From Evernia prunastri (Eukaryota > Ascomycota > Lecanoromycetes > Lecanorales > Parmeliaceae): a stretch of 64,000 nt of DNA. The notes beneath the pieces were generated by a model. That model saw only the letters and a program-made list of their open reading frames with translations, was not told the origin of the DNA and did not search any database. The DNA lies in NCBI GenBank assembly GCA_003184365.1, contig NKYR01000124.1, forward strand, positions 44,726 through 108,725, in the 5' to 3' direction. Below, one piece after another: positions 45,528 through 57,143 of this stretch (position 1 is the first letter of the stretch; every line of letters begins with the position of its first letter). A program made the translations under genes and the position numbers.

Positions 45528-47976
45528 GGTCAATGCAAGAGTGCATGATCCCCCTCCCCCAAAACTCGTAGCGAATGATCATGAGGACTCAGGGCAGTGA
45601 ATGGTGTGTAACGCTAGGCTCAATACAGCATTAGCGGATCTTTTCTTTTTTGGCTTGCAGGCTTGTAGCTTAAAGCCCCGAAAATCAGCGGTTGAACTTG
45701 ATAATTTCCGGTCTAGCTCGGGACGAGTCCTAGCCGACTCCAACAGGGATCCACCGTGATCAATCCAAAAATGTCCCCAAGTCCCAACTCCCTAAATTCA
45801 CTACCTAAAGATACTTACTTATCCACCTAGTGAAATGCAACCAAAAAAAAAAAAAAAAGTCCCCAAGCGGCTAACGATGAATGCTCGGGTGCTGCAACCA
45901 TCAGACGAAGCTAGGGGAAAGGTGCATATGTCCTGCGTCCGCCCCCTCAAAGGATTTCGTGGGGTTCCTGCTGGTGCTGCGATTTAGGGGAAAATGCACG
46001 CGTGGATTCTCTGGGCTAAAGTGGATAAGGTCAAAAGCAAGTCAGCCGACTATGCCTCCAGGAGGGGCTCACCTCCTCCATCAAGATGGTAATGTAAGGT
46101 CCCACTAGATATTCCTTCGTTCAGCAAGAGTAAGCAGCAACAAGCGGCAAGATAGAGTGATGATTTCGGAATGTTTTCGTGGCCTGCACTACTCGGCAGG
46201 ACTCTCTAACAATGAGGCGTTTCGAGAGATGCATGATCGGTTAGAGGTTAGGAGTCGAGACTCCCGGCAATATCATGACCAGTCACCGTGGACAATTTGG
46301 CTTCTATGCTCCGGCCTGGTTGGATCTCCAAAATCACAATAACTATTTACAAGTCCAAAGTGTACCGAATCCAAGACTGTTGACTCCCCTTGTAGCCTGT
46401 CGTCCCATAAAATCTGCACTTCCTTGCCCATGATGCAATCAATGAAACCCAAAGGTTGATGTGCTTTGCGCTGTAGAAACGTCGCAGTGTCGCATGAATG
46501 CATTGCGACATTAGTAGTGCATCATCTTGCTTGGAATGATGCAAAAAGTGGATAACAGGAGAGGAGGGTAGAGCAGCACCGGTAGAGTAGAATACGGCAG
46601 GATCAAGTACAAGACAACTTACCCCTCTATCTTGCCGTCAAGCGTTATCATGCTCGATATTAGCAGATGGGATGGGATTGGATGGGATTCACCAAAGAGG
46701 AGGAGGAGCATCATCATCATCATGGTCAGCCGCCCAATTGCTGTCATTATTTCTGCTTATTCTTCTTCTTCTACTTCCTGTCGATCCGAAACCACCAATT
46801 GCTTGCGTTGATGGGGGCCCGTGAAGTTGAAGATGCTGTCTGTACCTTTATCTGGAATTCACTTTTTTTTTACCTTTTGAAGAGGATTCAGGGTTCATGT
46901 AGTAACGGTTCCAGCGCTGTCTCAGATTTAATTCGCAGCCAAGAGGCCACCGAGGGATCAAGGGTTTCGTTTGTTTTTTGTGTTTTTTTATCGAAAGGCG
47001 GGGAGGATTTCAGCCAGCGTAAGGTACTTAGTTACTAGAGGTGAAGCCAAAAGATGACGATCCTCGCCACTCGGAGCTAGGAGCTGGGAGTTAGAAGACG
47101 ATGGATTCGCAATTTTGATACCGTTGATACGTATTAGCTTGGGGACAGGTTCGCTTCGAAGCGAGGGTGATCATTATTATTGAGGTACTGTAGGGTAGGT
47201 GGGTAGGGAATGAGGATCATGCTCTTAGCTTGCCAATAGTAACAATTCATTTGCTTGAGAAGCCTACGGTACTGTATGACTAGGAGTCCACTTTACAAGT
47301 GCTTCCCTGCTTGATACTTTGCTTTCCGATAAGCATGCAGCAAAGGCCAAAGCAAATGGCAACTTCTGCCTCATCATTGGCTAGGCTATTCTCGAGCTAC
47401 TCGGTTGGCCTTTCTCATGCTGCCTGCTCCCAAGCCTGCCTCTTCGCCTTTTCGCCTTTTCCCCCACGTTATGCACGCACCCACAAGCCCTGCATCAAAG
47501 AGGTCCCATTTCCCATCAATCAGCCACGGGCAACCAAGAGGACCCGAACAGGAGCCGAGCATCGGACTGATTTCTTACTGGCTCGACATGAGCATGGCTT
47601 GCATCCTAGAGCTTATAGGCTATCGGGATGAAAGGGAAATGATATATATAATTCAGAATCCGTAGAATCCCGAATTTTCAGATCTGCTAATATGAGATTG
47701 GATGATTGGGGGTACCCTCAAAAATACATTACTAGCTTAGGAAATCTAGACGGGCACTAAGAACAAAGTAGCATGCTGACAGCTGAGAGGCTTGCCTGGT
47801 TTGGATTAATTACTGAATTTACTGCATTCACCGGCGGTAAGGTAATTAATTTCAATTACTAGGTAAAGTAGGTTAAGGTAGAGTACCTGGTCCGTCAATC
47901 CATCATACTTTTGGAGAAGCAGCAGAGTGTGAGAAGCGAGAAGCTGTGTATGTACTCCGACCTCCGTACAGGTGTG

Positions 47977-48001
47977 CTCTACTCTACTCTACTCTACTCT
48001 A
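47977..48001. repeat. TCTAC pentanucleotide microsatellite
   Basis: About five direct TCTAC units. Confidence 0.9.
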
Positions 48002-48089
48002 TCATTATTCTCGACGCGCGGTATCCTCTCCTCGATCCACTTACCTGCATCAATAGGCGCTTCAAACATCAAAGGCTGCAACAACAAAA

Positions 48090-48142
48090 CCTAATACCTA
48101 ATACCTAATACCTAATACCTAATACCTAATAATAATAATAAA
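48090..48142. repeat. CTAATAC heptanucleotide array followed by AAT units
   Basis: About six CTAATAC copies run directly into AAT repeats and an A-rich stretch. Confidence 0.9.
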
Positions 48143-48696
48143 AACAACATCCATGCGGCACGCCTATTCAGGTCAGTCTTGTATTCCTTCAGGAGCACGG
48201 TACCTAGTGGTGTATGATACAACATACGTGGAATTATCCCGCTTTTACTTCCGTATGGCTTAACTTTCATTCCGTCTCTTGAATAAAAAGCGCCTTCGAG
48301 CTGTCAAACTTGCAGCTTTGGCTGCACGCAACCATCCTTCCGTTCAACCGCTAGGACCTCAACGGGTGGGGGATGTTCAGCTCTGCAATTTCACTTCAAT
48401 GCACCTAGCAAGCGTGTTGTATCATGTATCATGTATGCTATAGGAACGATCCCAAGCGGATTGGTAGAGGCATCGTAGGTAGGTTTCGTGTACCGGGTAG
48501 TCTGCTCTCTCTTCACCCGTCACATTGGGGAATTGGTTGGTTTCTGCCTGCTTCCTTTTACAATGCTCCGCCACATCTCGTGTATTATGGAATTCTACTT
48601 CAGCGTCGTTGCCTTTCTCACCATCAGCCTAGGTCCAGACCCTGGTGAACCTTCCCCACTCAATCCTAGGACCCAAGTACCTTACCGCCCCCCGCA

Positions 48697-49932
48697 ATGT
48701 CGATCCGGATCAATACACAAGATACCAAGTGCAGGGCTGGCGCAAGTGTTTCGGGTACAGTCTCCCTACATGGGGATGTAGACATTGACGTCGAGATCAT
48801 CACGATAAGCTTGGTCGGCAGGTGCAAAACTAAGGTGGTAAGGAGCAATGGCCGCAATAGTAGTACAACTTACCGAGGAAGGGCCCCTCTATTGGAGTAC
48901 CGGCAGGTGCTCTTCAAGGGACCCAACACAATGAAAACCAATGGTCACAGTTGGCCGTTCAGCTTTACATTGCCAACCCGCTGTCTGGCTCGCGGTGCCG
49001 ATCCATTCAAGCAGCGCCATGGCCCTTTCGACATCAACCCTCAACAAAGTCTACCTCCCTCCTTCGCCAATGAAAACCACACGTTCAGTTGGCGTGGCGA
49101 CTGCTTCATCAAATACGAACTCGAAGCGTCCCTCATCGGTAACAGAACGAAGATCTTCTCCTTGGGAGACCTGAAAACTGAAAAATCACTCGACTTCACC
49201 ACGACCAGAGACATCGAAACTCTTAAACCGGAGTTTATCGAAAAGCGGCAAAGGATAGCCTGCCACAGCCTTCGTCTCCAACCCGGTCACGAAGATGGAC
49301 CTCTCAGCTTCAAAGAAAAGCTTCAGTCGATGCGCACCTCCAAACTTCCCGTCGCGATCTTCACACTGCATATGCTCCTGCCTAAGGTCGGCATCCTGGC
49401 CCACTCGCTCCCTCTGTTCCTCACACTAGAACACGACATCCACGCATCCACAGCGCGATCACCTCCAATCATCATGCTACGGAAATGCATAGTAGAGCTG
49501 CAAGCCAACACCTACATCCAATGCATCCGCGACGAAATCTTTCGCGAAGGCGACGAGCAAAGGGACTGGACTGATAATATGCACATCGCGTTCGTCGACT
49601 ACTCTGCAAACATGGACAAGGCCCCGGCTGTCACCGAAAACAGGGACCTGCAGAGACTCATGCGTATCAAAATCCCCTGGCATCACAAGCCGACATTCAG
49701 CACCTTCAACATCAGACGCACGTACAGACTTGTTGTCAAGCTCTCCGTCGACTGCGCGCAGAAGACGTTCAAGGCCGAATTCGCGTCGTACAAATTCGAC
49801 CTGTTGGCTGCGGAGTATGCTTCCCCAATGGGTGTGCAGGAGCAGGAGATGGTGGCTCCGGCGTACGGAGATTTGAGTGGTCAGTTGCCGACGTATCAGG
49901 ACGCGAAGATGGCTTCTGGGGCGATCCCTTGA
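48697..49932 (+). CDS. Arrestin-like protein (arrestin N-terminal fold)
   Basis: A single-exon frame of 411 codons. The start MSIRINTQDTKCRAGASVSG and the strands GTVSLHGDVDIDVEIITISL, then YRQVLFKG, SWPFSFTLP and NHTFSWRGDCFIKYELEASL, follow the pattern of fungal arrestin-N proteins, where VxI-type strands alternate with Gly-rich turns. The C-terminal half (VGILAHSLPLFLTLEHD, then YRLVVKLSVDC) looks like the second arrestin sheet. Fungal relatives (alpha-arrestins) recruit Rsp5-type ubiquitin ligases to membrane transporters. No PPxY is visible here, only LPTY and APAY near the end, so an adaptor role is uncertain. Confidence 0.8.
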   Translation: MSIRINTQDTKCRAGASVSGTVSLHGDVDIDVEIITISLVGRCKTKVVRSNGRNSSTTYRGRAPLLEYRQVLFKGPNTMKTNGHSWPFSFTLPTRCLARGADPFKQRHGPFDINPQQSLPPSFANENHTFSWRGDCFIKYELEASLIGNRTKIFSLGDLKTEKSLDFTTTRDIETLKPEFIEKRQRIACHSLRLQPGHEDGPLSFKEKLQSMRTSKLPVAIFTLHMLLPKVGILAHSLPLFLTLEHDIHASTARSPPIIMLRKCIVELQANTYIQCIRDEIFREGDEQRDWTDNMHIAFVDYSANMDKAPAVTENRDLQRLMRIKIPWHHKPTFSTFNIRRTYRLVVKLSVDCAQKTFKAEFASYKFDLLAAEYASPMGVQEQEMVAPAYGDLSGQLPTYQDAKMASGAIP

Positions 49933-50418
49933 ACGCTTTTGACTTGACAAGATGAGAGAGCTGTTCGGTCATGGCACAGATCCTACAGGCTGTTGCCGGC
50001 CGCAGAGATGCGTGTCATTGCAGATGCAGATCATTGCAGGTGCGTCTCGATACAGACGCGTGTCGTTGCAGATGCGCGTCACTGCCAATTGCCAACGTGG
50101 CGGACGTGCTATTGACTGCCGAAAGGGGTATTTGAAGTATGTATCTCTTGCATTGTGTTCGAAGCGCTTCCTTTGCTGGTCTCCTAGAGCAGCCTTTTTG
50201 GGTATTGTTTGGGTAGGCAGTTTTGACCGGATGGGCACATTAGATACCCTTATCGTTACAACGTCCTTCGCTTAACCGATGTACGACTAAGGCTTGATGA
50301 TCACGGCACGGCAAAGATAAATGGTATTGTACGGAAGCTTTTCATAACTTTTACACACTCGTTTCGAATCGAAGTGGCCTTGAATATAACATAGCCGACC
50401 CCGCGCACCTTGCTACCA
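49933..50418. other. Intergenic between convergent genes, with degenerate short repeats
   Basis: At about 49998-50090 several imperfect units of the type CATTGCAGATGCAGAT / CGTCTCGATACAGACGCGT follow one another. No gene seen. Confidence 0.5.
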
Positions 50419-51354
50419 CTATTTCGACAGCGGCGGCGGCGGAGGCGGCGACCCCGGCATATAGTGACCACCCAACTCGTGCACACTGGTCTTGTTATCC
50501 CTTAATTCTGGCACAACTCGATGCTCAGGCAACTCTTGCGCGTTGCCTGTCCGAGCGTACGGCCTCCTGTAGTCCTGGTTCTTCTCATACGTACCTCCCA
50601 ACGGCGGCGCTATAGCCCTCTCTTCTTTCAATTTCCTCTGCTGCCGAAACAGGAGCGCCGCGCAAGCTATCAACAGTAGCCCAAGCGGTATCCCGACACC
50701 CAGGCCCACAGCGAGCGCATCTGAGTTTTTCGACTTCGTGGCGACGGGGTGGGAAGAAGAGGCGCCGTCGGATGGTGCTGTGCCAGCAGTGACGGTCACT
50801 GTAGCGCTAGCCGCCGCCGAAGAATTGGAGGCGTTGGGGTCTGCGAGTCCGATGCCTTGCTGTTTGCTGCCCGGTAGCTGGGTGTCGCGGAGGAGGATGC
50901 CGAAATTGGGAAGGGTGAAGTTGGAGGAGCAGCCGCCGCTGCGTTCGCATTCCCATACCCCTGATGCTAGGCAGGGGAATATGTTCATTGTCGTGTTGCG
51001 TTGGGCTTTTACCCCTGTTAGTCGCTGTTATTTTTCGAGCAACGATCAGGGAGACGAACATTCGGTGCACTGCTGCGGGCAGTTTGGACTCTTCCATGTC
51101 TTATCCGTGCATGAGCCCCGGTACATTATTCCATTCCAGCTACAGAGATTGTTGTCTTGACAGTACGAGATTGAGAGGTCGTGGCAGCAAGAGGAAGCGT
51201 CAGTCGGTGTGTTCGATGCGGAGCCGTTGCAGGGTGTGTGGGCTGTTGCTTCTGTGCCATCGGGGTAATAACATATTTGTTGCGCGTAGGATAGTTGGGA
51301 AAGAAGCAGAAGGGTCAGGGCGAATGTGCTCGGGCGCGGAAAATATCGATACAT
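50419..51354 (-). CDS. Secreted-type Cys-rich single-pass membrane protein
   Basis: Two exons, 51354-51060 and 51005-50419 (293 aa). A signal peptide (ALTLLLLSQLSYAQQ) precedes a Cys-rich ectodomain: ICYYPDGTEA, CNGS, SCCHDL, YCQDNNLC, YRGSCTDKTWKSPNCPQQC, a pattern I know from many uncharacterised filamentous-fungal proteins. After N-glycosylation-type sites (FTLPN preceded by SSN) come a Ser/Ala stalk, one membrane helix (GVGIPLGLLLIACAALLF) and a basic, Pro-rich cytoplasmic tail ending PPPPPPLSK. The acceptor is placed at 51006, 17 nt after a CTAAC branch site; the AG inside that site is too close. Surface sensor or adhesion role is only a guess. Confidence 0.78.
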
Positions 51355-52668
51355 AACGAGGAAGTAGGATGCGTGTACGCAGGACAGTTGACGCTGTCAA
51401 AGGGCAGAAAGCTGAAGGTAGGAAATCAAATGAAAACAGAGACGCATGAAGAAATATAATGCGGGTAAGAAGAGATTGGTCGAGACTCTAGAGGCATAAG
51501 CTCCAGGCTTGGTGGGAGAGCTGTAAGGGCTGTGAAAAGCATGTGCTCTCAACCGCTGTTTCACGCTCTCGTAGGCGCCGAGTAAGCTCCAACGTTGGCT
51601 TTCCACTAAATGTCAGCTCCTCACGAGGGTTTCTCTCCATCTTTATCCTATCCTACAGAAAAGCAGATCAGAATCGAAGACGCCGAATGGTAATATAGAA
51701 ATCACCAAGTGCCTGTGCAGCTCTTCTCAGCTGGACTCAGGAGTTGATAGGTAATACCAGCCAGCGAAGTCAATCAGCCCGGGCGATGTTTGCTCGCCAA
51801 GGTCTTCGTTCATTCCGCGAGCGAAGGCGTTCAAGGTTTGGAGCGATGGCTGTTATTATTAAGTCTGAAAGCGTTGGGCCGTAGGTAAACAAACCTATTA
51901 TTGTCATTTGTCACCGTATTGGTACCGCCGCTACGCCGCATGGCAGCAGTAGCGCTGATGCTTCGGAATCCTGCGCGCCAAGCATAACGATGAATACGGC
52001 CGCCTAGGTACTTAGCTGTAGCCTGTTGGTGAGGAGGTGGCAGTGTGTGACATGTAAATGAACTCTTGGATCTTTGATAGTACCTCATACAGATCAGAGT
52101 AGAGGTGGTCTGAAAGAGGCAGACCAAGAAAGAAATAGGGATGAAGCAAAGGCAGCACCGCCGAAGTTGCGGGGAGCTGTCGAACCTTAATTATTAAGTA
52201 TGAGAGGGAGTTAGTTGATAAAGCGAGGACACCAATAAATTAAGTGGCATCCGGCGGAATAGAAGGATACAATTGGCTTCCTCGGTCCATCAATAACCCA
52301 CTTCTGGACAGCACGAGTACGAGTACTAGAAACAAAAGCATGATTCTCAAAAGTTATATGGTAAGGGTGGGTAACTATATTATTGCTTCTATTGTATTTT
52401 TATCGAGCCATCATGTAGAATAGAGCGTTTCACTTATAAACTCTTGACTATGCTCGTCTCGGAGCGTCGCTGCATGCTTAGAGAAGCAATGGACTGTACC
52501 TTAGAGTACCTACTCCGTACACGCTCTCAGCTTGATCTCAAGCAGTCAAAAACGGGTAGGTCCGGGAACAACTTTTTGTCTCCACTCCAGTGGCAAATAC
52601 AAGGCGCTCAAAGACAGCGACATCTTCCCCTATCTTATATATTGCTAGACTTCCACTTGAGGGGCTGT
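51355..52668. other. 1.3-kb intergenic region
   Basis: No gene recognised. Contains CCTAGGTA at 52003-52010 and AT-rich stretches. It separates the minus-strand membrane protein from the 3' end of the minus-strand 820-aa gene. Confidence 0.45.
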
Positions 52669-55131
52669 CTACTGCCTTGACGTGATGTCGCCCTGATTCT
52701 CTGCGACCTCGTTCGCTCGGGTAACAAATACAATGACGCAGATGGACTGTTGGGTGCCCGTGTTGTCTCGAGCGGCAGTAACTCCACATGACAGGCAATT
52801 CGTAAGAAACCTTTCGATGATAGGCTTCTGTAAAGAAACGGACGGGTCGACCAACGTTGTCAGGGCCAGTGCCTGTTCGAATTGGTCGTCATTCACCTTG
52901 ACAAATAGATAGTGGCGTCTATGGGGTGCCAAGGCCTCTTTTGCTGTCAGACGGACGTGGTGGTGTCCCAAACGACGAGCGAGAGTGTAGGGAACTGCGG
53001 TCCAGATCTCGTCCTGATCGAGCCCCGGTTTAATGTAGGTTGACTGTATTTTTGTGTGGGATTCTTGGCGACAAGCGGGAACAGCGCGACATGTAACATG
53101 GTGGATGCCTGCGAGCTTTGGCTGCAACCACCGAGGGCTGAAAGAACATCTGGGGATGCCAGCAAGACGGCATCGGAGAAGTATATTCCGGGGCGAGTTT
53201 GCCCAGTCAGGCTCAATGTCCCACCTGGTTCTCAGCGTGTCTATAGGCTCATTGCCCGGCGCAGAGTTTGAATCGTGAAGAAGGTTGGCTGCTGGAGAAA
53301 ACTCGTAGGGTTTAAATGATGTCTGATTTTCGATGGACTCGATCAAGTCATTTTCGTCCAAAGGAAGATCTACGACCCGACCGAATTGTGTGTTGAAGGC
53401 CAGGTACGACGCTGGATGCATTGGTTGAAGCAGAAATAGAGAAACCATAGAGACGCCATTTGCAAAGCATCCAAATGATCCAGGACTAGCAAACTGGCCC
53501 CCTTCGAAACCGGAAATAGCTTGGAAGAGACTTTTTTTGAAACGGACGAGCCCAGAATCAACCTTTGTTGAGTGTTTCTGAGCCATTCCCACTGCTGCAA
53601 TGCTCATCATATTCTCACACCAATCTCCAAATTCGAAGCAATTCCCAATGGACTTCGCCCTGGAAGGTCTAAATACGACTTCGGTGTCCAAGGTCGCCGA
53701 AGAATCTCCGTCTCGGAGGAAAAGACAAGCAATGGCATAAGATGTAGCAAGCAGTATCGCATTGAGATGCAGCCGCGGACGCTCATTGTGGTTCGAGGAG
53801 ATGCCTTCTTCGGGCTCGGAGTCCTCATCGCTCCAACAGCTGTCCACAGGGCGATCAGAATCCCACAGGGATGTGCAATCAGGGCACTCTGTTGGCAGGA
53901 ATTTGCAGATAAGTGGTGAAAGAAGAGCTTCCAAAGACTCTGGCGAAGAGCGAGTCCAAAAGCGAGACCGCTCCGAAATCCCTCTTTTTTGGTACCGGGA
54001 GAGGACCTTCGGCTTGGTGATCCCTTCACCCTCTGCACCGTTCCTTGCGCGGGTTGGCGATGGGTCCGAGAGGCCCATCATTTTCTGGATATGCGGCAGT
54101 CCAGTCAGATAGTTCTGCACATACTCAAAAGTGTCTTTCCGGATTGATATCAACCTCTCTTTATGGAGCTCTTCTGTAAGAAGATGCTTGCGAAGCTCCA
54201 CTGCCGGAATCGTGTGGATAGGGATGTAACGATGTCTGGGAACAACCTGTACTTCATGCCCAGGAACATGTCGCGGATCAGTAGGACCTACGGAAGCCCC
54301 AACAAAGTAGACAGTTGGCGCTGACAGTGAGGTATTGTTTTCCACAAAAGCAGCGTAATGCTCTATGGTTGTGATAGCTGTCGTGGATACCTCAATCTCA
54401 AATCCCAAGTCTGCTAGAACGAAGGCAATGGCCCACACAAGGAAGCTTCGCGTTGGGTAGACTTGGGTATCACGTCTTGCAAAAGAGACAGAGACCCACG
54501 CGAGAAGTGACTCGACCTCGTTGAGATCAATGCTTTCGCCTTTCTGAATGTCAGCCCGCGAGGCGGTAGAGACCCGCTGACTGTGTGAGTCAAGGTTGTG
54601 GAGGATAGATTCTCTCGCCCGGCTGATACTTTCCTCACCGGCCACTGCTTTCACGAAGTGGTGGACAGCAGGATGCAAAGGACCGTCCTTTTCGAAGATG
54701 ACATCTTCTTGCTCATAATGCAGAAAATTCCCTGGGAGCACGGCCACTAAGATAGCGCCTGTTGTCTCTTCGTCGAGAAAGCACAGAAGCGCAGTGGTCA
54801 CTGCTCGCAGACAGCATACGCCTGGATCTTTACTCGAACTGGTCGAAGCTTTGGGCAGCCTGATGGAGATGAAGCGGCCTCCAGGCTGTCTTGCAGCTCC
54901 GTACGAAGTATGTTTTGATCTTTCCACTTCGTACGCATGAAGGCTGAAACTGGCAACAGCTGCAAGGCTTGCATTGCGAGACAAGAGTAATTGTTGGAGT
55001 GATTCGACCCTCGCTTTTCCAGTCCACCATCCATGAACCCCAACGGCTAAATGCACGGCAGTCTCAATACTGAAGAGTTGAACATCGATCTGGTTTAGGG
55101 GTCCTGCATTTGCCTTAAAACCTAATTCCAT
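52669..55131 (-). CDS. Large hypothetical protein, no domain recognised
   Basis: One uninterrupted frame of 820 codons starting MELGFKANAGPLNQIDVQLF. Composition is that of a globular protein throughout: alternating hydrophobic and charged residues, several buried-looking segments (LVWAIAFVLADLGFEIEVST, LNAILLATSYAIACLFL), and Cys/Trp-containing stretches (FEFGDWCENMM). There is no signal peptide and no convincing membrane helix. I do not recognise a family; the length without introns is unusual next to its intron-rich neighbours. It could be a fungal-specific protein of the type found near heterokaryon-incompatibility or accessory loci, but nothing in the sequence proves that. Confidence 0.75.
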   Translation of the reverse strand: MELGFKANAGPLNQIDVQLFSIETAVHLAVGVHGWWTGKARVESLQQLLLSRNASLAAVASFSLHAYEVERSKHTSYGAARQPGGRFISIRLPKASTSSSKDPGVCCLRAVTTALLCFLDEETTGAILVAVLPGNFLHYEQEDVIFEKDGPLHPAVHHFVKAVAGEESISRARESILHNLDSHSQRVSTASRADIQKGESIDLNEVESLLAWVSVSFARRDTQVYPTRSFLVWAIAFVLADLGFEIEVSTTAITTIEHYAAFVENNTSLSAPTVYFVGASVGPTDPRHVPGHEVQVVPRHRYIPIHTIPAVELRKHLLTEELHKERLISIRKDTFEYVQNYLTGLPHIQKMMGLSDPSPTRARNGAEGEGITKPKVLSRYQKRGISERSRFWTRSSPESLEALLSPLICKFLPTECPDCTSLWDSDRPVDSCWSDEDSEPEEGISSNHNERPRLHLNAILLATSYAIACLFLRDGDSSATLDTEVVFRPSRAKSIGNCFEFGDWCENMMSIAAVGMAQKHSTKVDSGLVRFKKSLFQAISGFEGGQFASPGSFGCFANGVSMVSLFLLQPMHPASYLAFNTQFGRVVDLPLDENDLIESIENQTSFKPYEFSPAANLLHDSNSAPGNEPIDTLRTRWDIEPDWANSPRNILLRCRLAGIPRCSFSPRWLQPKLAGIHHVTCRAVPACRQESHTKIQSTYIKPGLDQDEIWTAVPYTLARRLGHHHVRLTAKEALAPHRRHYLFVKVNDDQFEQALALTTLVDPSVSLQKPIIERFLTNCLSCGVTAARDNTGTQQSICVIVFVTRANEVAENQGDITSRQ

Positions 55132-55675
55132 TGAATGTGGCGCAACAGATGTCCTGCCCTCGAGACAGTAGACAGTGATTTAGTCGTCAGATTCCGAATG
55201 ATACAAAGAAAGAAGATAGTGGTGGTCATGACGAGAAGACAGAGAAGTTTACAGAATACACTGGAAGCAGCCTTTCATCGCTAGGCAAGCATAGCAAGAC
55301 CAGATACCGGCTTACGAATTAAACAGTGCAGAGCCAATGAGAACACGAGTGTGGGTGGAAAAAGGCGGTGTCCTGCAGCCTTCTTAACGAGCCTTTCTGA
55401 TAAGTGCCACAAGATTCGAAACAATTATTGGGGGTCGTTTTCAGAGATCCTACATATATATTTACTGTATGTGACTTAGGGTAGAGGGAAGATTTTGAGA
55501 GGGTCAGACTTGTATTCATGTTGAGAGACGCCCTAATTTCTGCCAAGCCCCAGTTTCCCTAAGTCAGCCGAGTTTAAATGGGCGATCACAAGGAGGTCAG
55601 TCCGCGATACGTACATATGCATGCCTAAGCAAAACATTCAAATTTTATGTAGTAATCGATTTCGCAAGCAGATCA
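55132..55675. other. Divergent spacer between the 820-aa gene and the JmjC gene
   Basis: 544 bp, no gene seen; presumed promoters of both genes. Confidence 0.45.
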
Positions 55676-57004
55676 ATGCTCCACATCCCTCTCCTAGGAC
55701 TTCTTACCCGGACACTCGAAAACCTCCTCCAGCCTTCCCCCCATGACCCTATCCTCGATTGCCCACCCTCTACCCGCTCAATACTACCTTATCGACCCGC
55801 GACCCTGATACAGCTCGCCCATGCAAAAATACACAGCTACCCGTTCAGCAAAGTGCCGGTCTGCTGGCTGAGGCTGTTTACGGATGCCAGTATCGCGCAA
55901 GCAATAGTGGTCGTGAAGGATGCAGTCGAAGCGATTGGGAGCGCGGAGAACGTTGAAGCTGCGAATGGAACCAAGATTGTGAGCGGGGAAGGACAAAAGG
56001 ACGAATGGCTTCAGGAAGCTGTGAGGTTGCTCGATATGGCTGTCATAATGGCTGGAGCGCCACGGAGGGAAGAGATGGTTGGGGAGCTGCTGTCTGCCTT
56101 GCAGATCTACGTTGAAGCAAAAGACAGTGAGCCTCCAATGAAGAAGCGGAGAAAGGAGGAGGATGCTTTTCCTTCAGAGGGGAATAAATTGCCCCAGATC
56201 CTAAAGCAAATACCTACCCGAGCTGTGCTATCGATAGAAGCTTTTGAGAAGCATCTGGCTTCAGGCCTTCCACTCGTCATCCATAAAGCCTTGGCGCACT
56301 GGCCAGCGCTACATGAACGACCATGGAACAGTCCCGCATACTTGATGAAGAAGACGTTCGGGGGCAGGAGACTAGTCCCAGTGGAGGTCGGTCGCAGCTA
56401 CACAGATGCAGAATGGGGCCAGTCAATCATCACATTCAAAGAATTCATGTGCGAATACCTTCTCTGTGATCCTTTGAATGCTGGAGACACAGGCATAGGC
56501 TATCTGGCCCAACACGACCTTTTCAATCAGATACCGTCCCTCCGAAATGACATTTGTATCCCGGATTACTGCTACACCGATCCTCCTTCACCAGCTCCAG
56601 GTACACCGTTGGGTGACAAAGAGTTACTACCGAAGTTAGACGAACCATTGCTAAATGCGTGGTTTGGGCCAGCAGGTACCGTCTCCCCATTACACACGGA
56701 TCCTTATCACAACATCTTATGTCAGGTCGTGGGCAAGAAATATGTAAGACTCTACAGCCCGAACGAAAGTGAAAAGCTGTATCCGAAAGGTATGGAGGGA
56801 GGTGGGGTCGACATGAGTAATACGAGTGCGGTCGATGTTGAGGGAGAAGCGGGAGTTCTTGATGAAGATTTCCCGCTCTTTGGAGGGGCGGAGTACGTGG
56901 AGACGATTCTGAAGGAGGGCGAATGCCTTTATATCCCCGTGGGATGGTGGCACTATGTGCGGAGCCTGGCCGTCAGCTTCAGTGTAAGCTTTTGGTGGAA
57001 TTGA
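55676..57004 (+). CDS. JmjC-domain Fe(II)/2-oxoglutarate oxygenase, KDM8/JMJD5-like
   Basis: A single frame of 442 codons. The N-terminal half is helical with no clear domain. From about residue 175 the cupin-type JmjC domain begins (SIEAFEKHLASGLPLVIHKA, then HWPALHERPWNSPAYL). The iron site is complete: His340 and Asp342 in SPLHTDPYHN, and His426 in GWWHYVRSL. KKYVRLYSP, WFGPAGTVSP and YIPVGWWH match KDM8/JMJD5 and related protein hydroxylases more than histone demethylases. The reaction (hydroxylation, possibly of arginine) is inferred from family. It is tail to tail with the AlkB gene, 139 bp apart. The start could lie slightly downstream. Confidence 0.88.
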   Translation: MLHIPLLGLLTRTLENLLQPSPHDPILDCPPSTRSILPYRPATLIQLAHAKIHSYPFSKVPVCWLRLFTDASIAQAIVVVKDAVEAIGSAENVEAANGTKIVSGEGQKDEWLQEAVRLLDMAVIMAGAPRREEMVGELLSALQIYVEAKDSEPPMKKRRKEEDAFPSEGNKLPQILKQIPTRAVLSIEAFEKHLASGLPLVIHKALAHWPALHERPWNSPAYLMKKTFGGRRLVPVEVGRSYTDAEWGQSIITFKEFMCEYLLCDPLNAGDTGIGYLAQHDLFNQIPSLRNDICIPDYCYTDPPSPAPGTPLGDKELLPKLDEPLLNAWFGPAGTVSPLHTDPYHNILCQVVGKKYVRLYSPNESEKLYPKGMEGGGVDMSNTSAVDVEGEAGVLDEDFPLFGGAEYVETILKEGECLYIPVGWWHYVRSLAVSFSVSFWWN

Positions 57005-57143
57005 GACTGGACTACCCATTGTTGCCTTTCTCCCAGAAGAACCACTTCGGTCTTGATTGAACCCGTTCGTGAAGGCTGGCAATGCACCCAACCACGGTGA
57101 CAGCAAACTGAATGGTGGGACGACAGGGCCCCCAAGTTTTGAT

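Larger units (their letters stand above)
45027..48696. other. 3.7-kb non-coding region between divergent genes
   Basis: The longest gene-free stretch here, between the Ecl1-like gene (minus) and the arrestin-like gene (plus). Many microsatellites (listed separately), an A-run near 45844-45859, and TACCTAG/TAGGTA motifs near 47850-47890 and 48200. Open frames at 46667-47038 and 47299-47631 look random. Long 5' leaders and promoters of both genes are the simplest explanation. Confidence 0.45.

Noticed and set aside
46667..47038. 123-codon plus-strand frame with His and Phe runs
   Set aside because: Simple-sequence translation (CAT and TTC repeats), not protein-like.
49998..50090. Degenerate repeats as a mobile-element end
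   Set aside because: Imperfect short units with no open frame or terminal structure; simple local duplication is enough.
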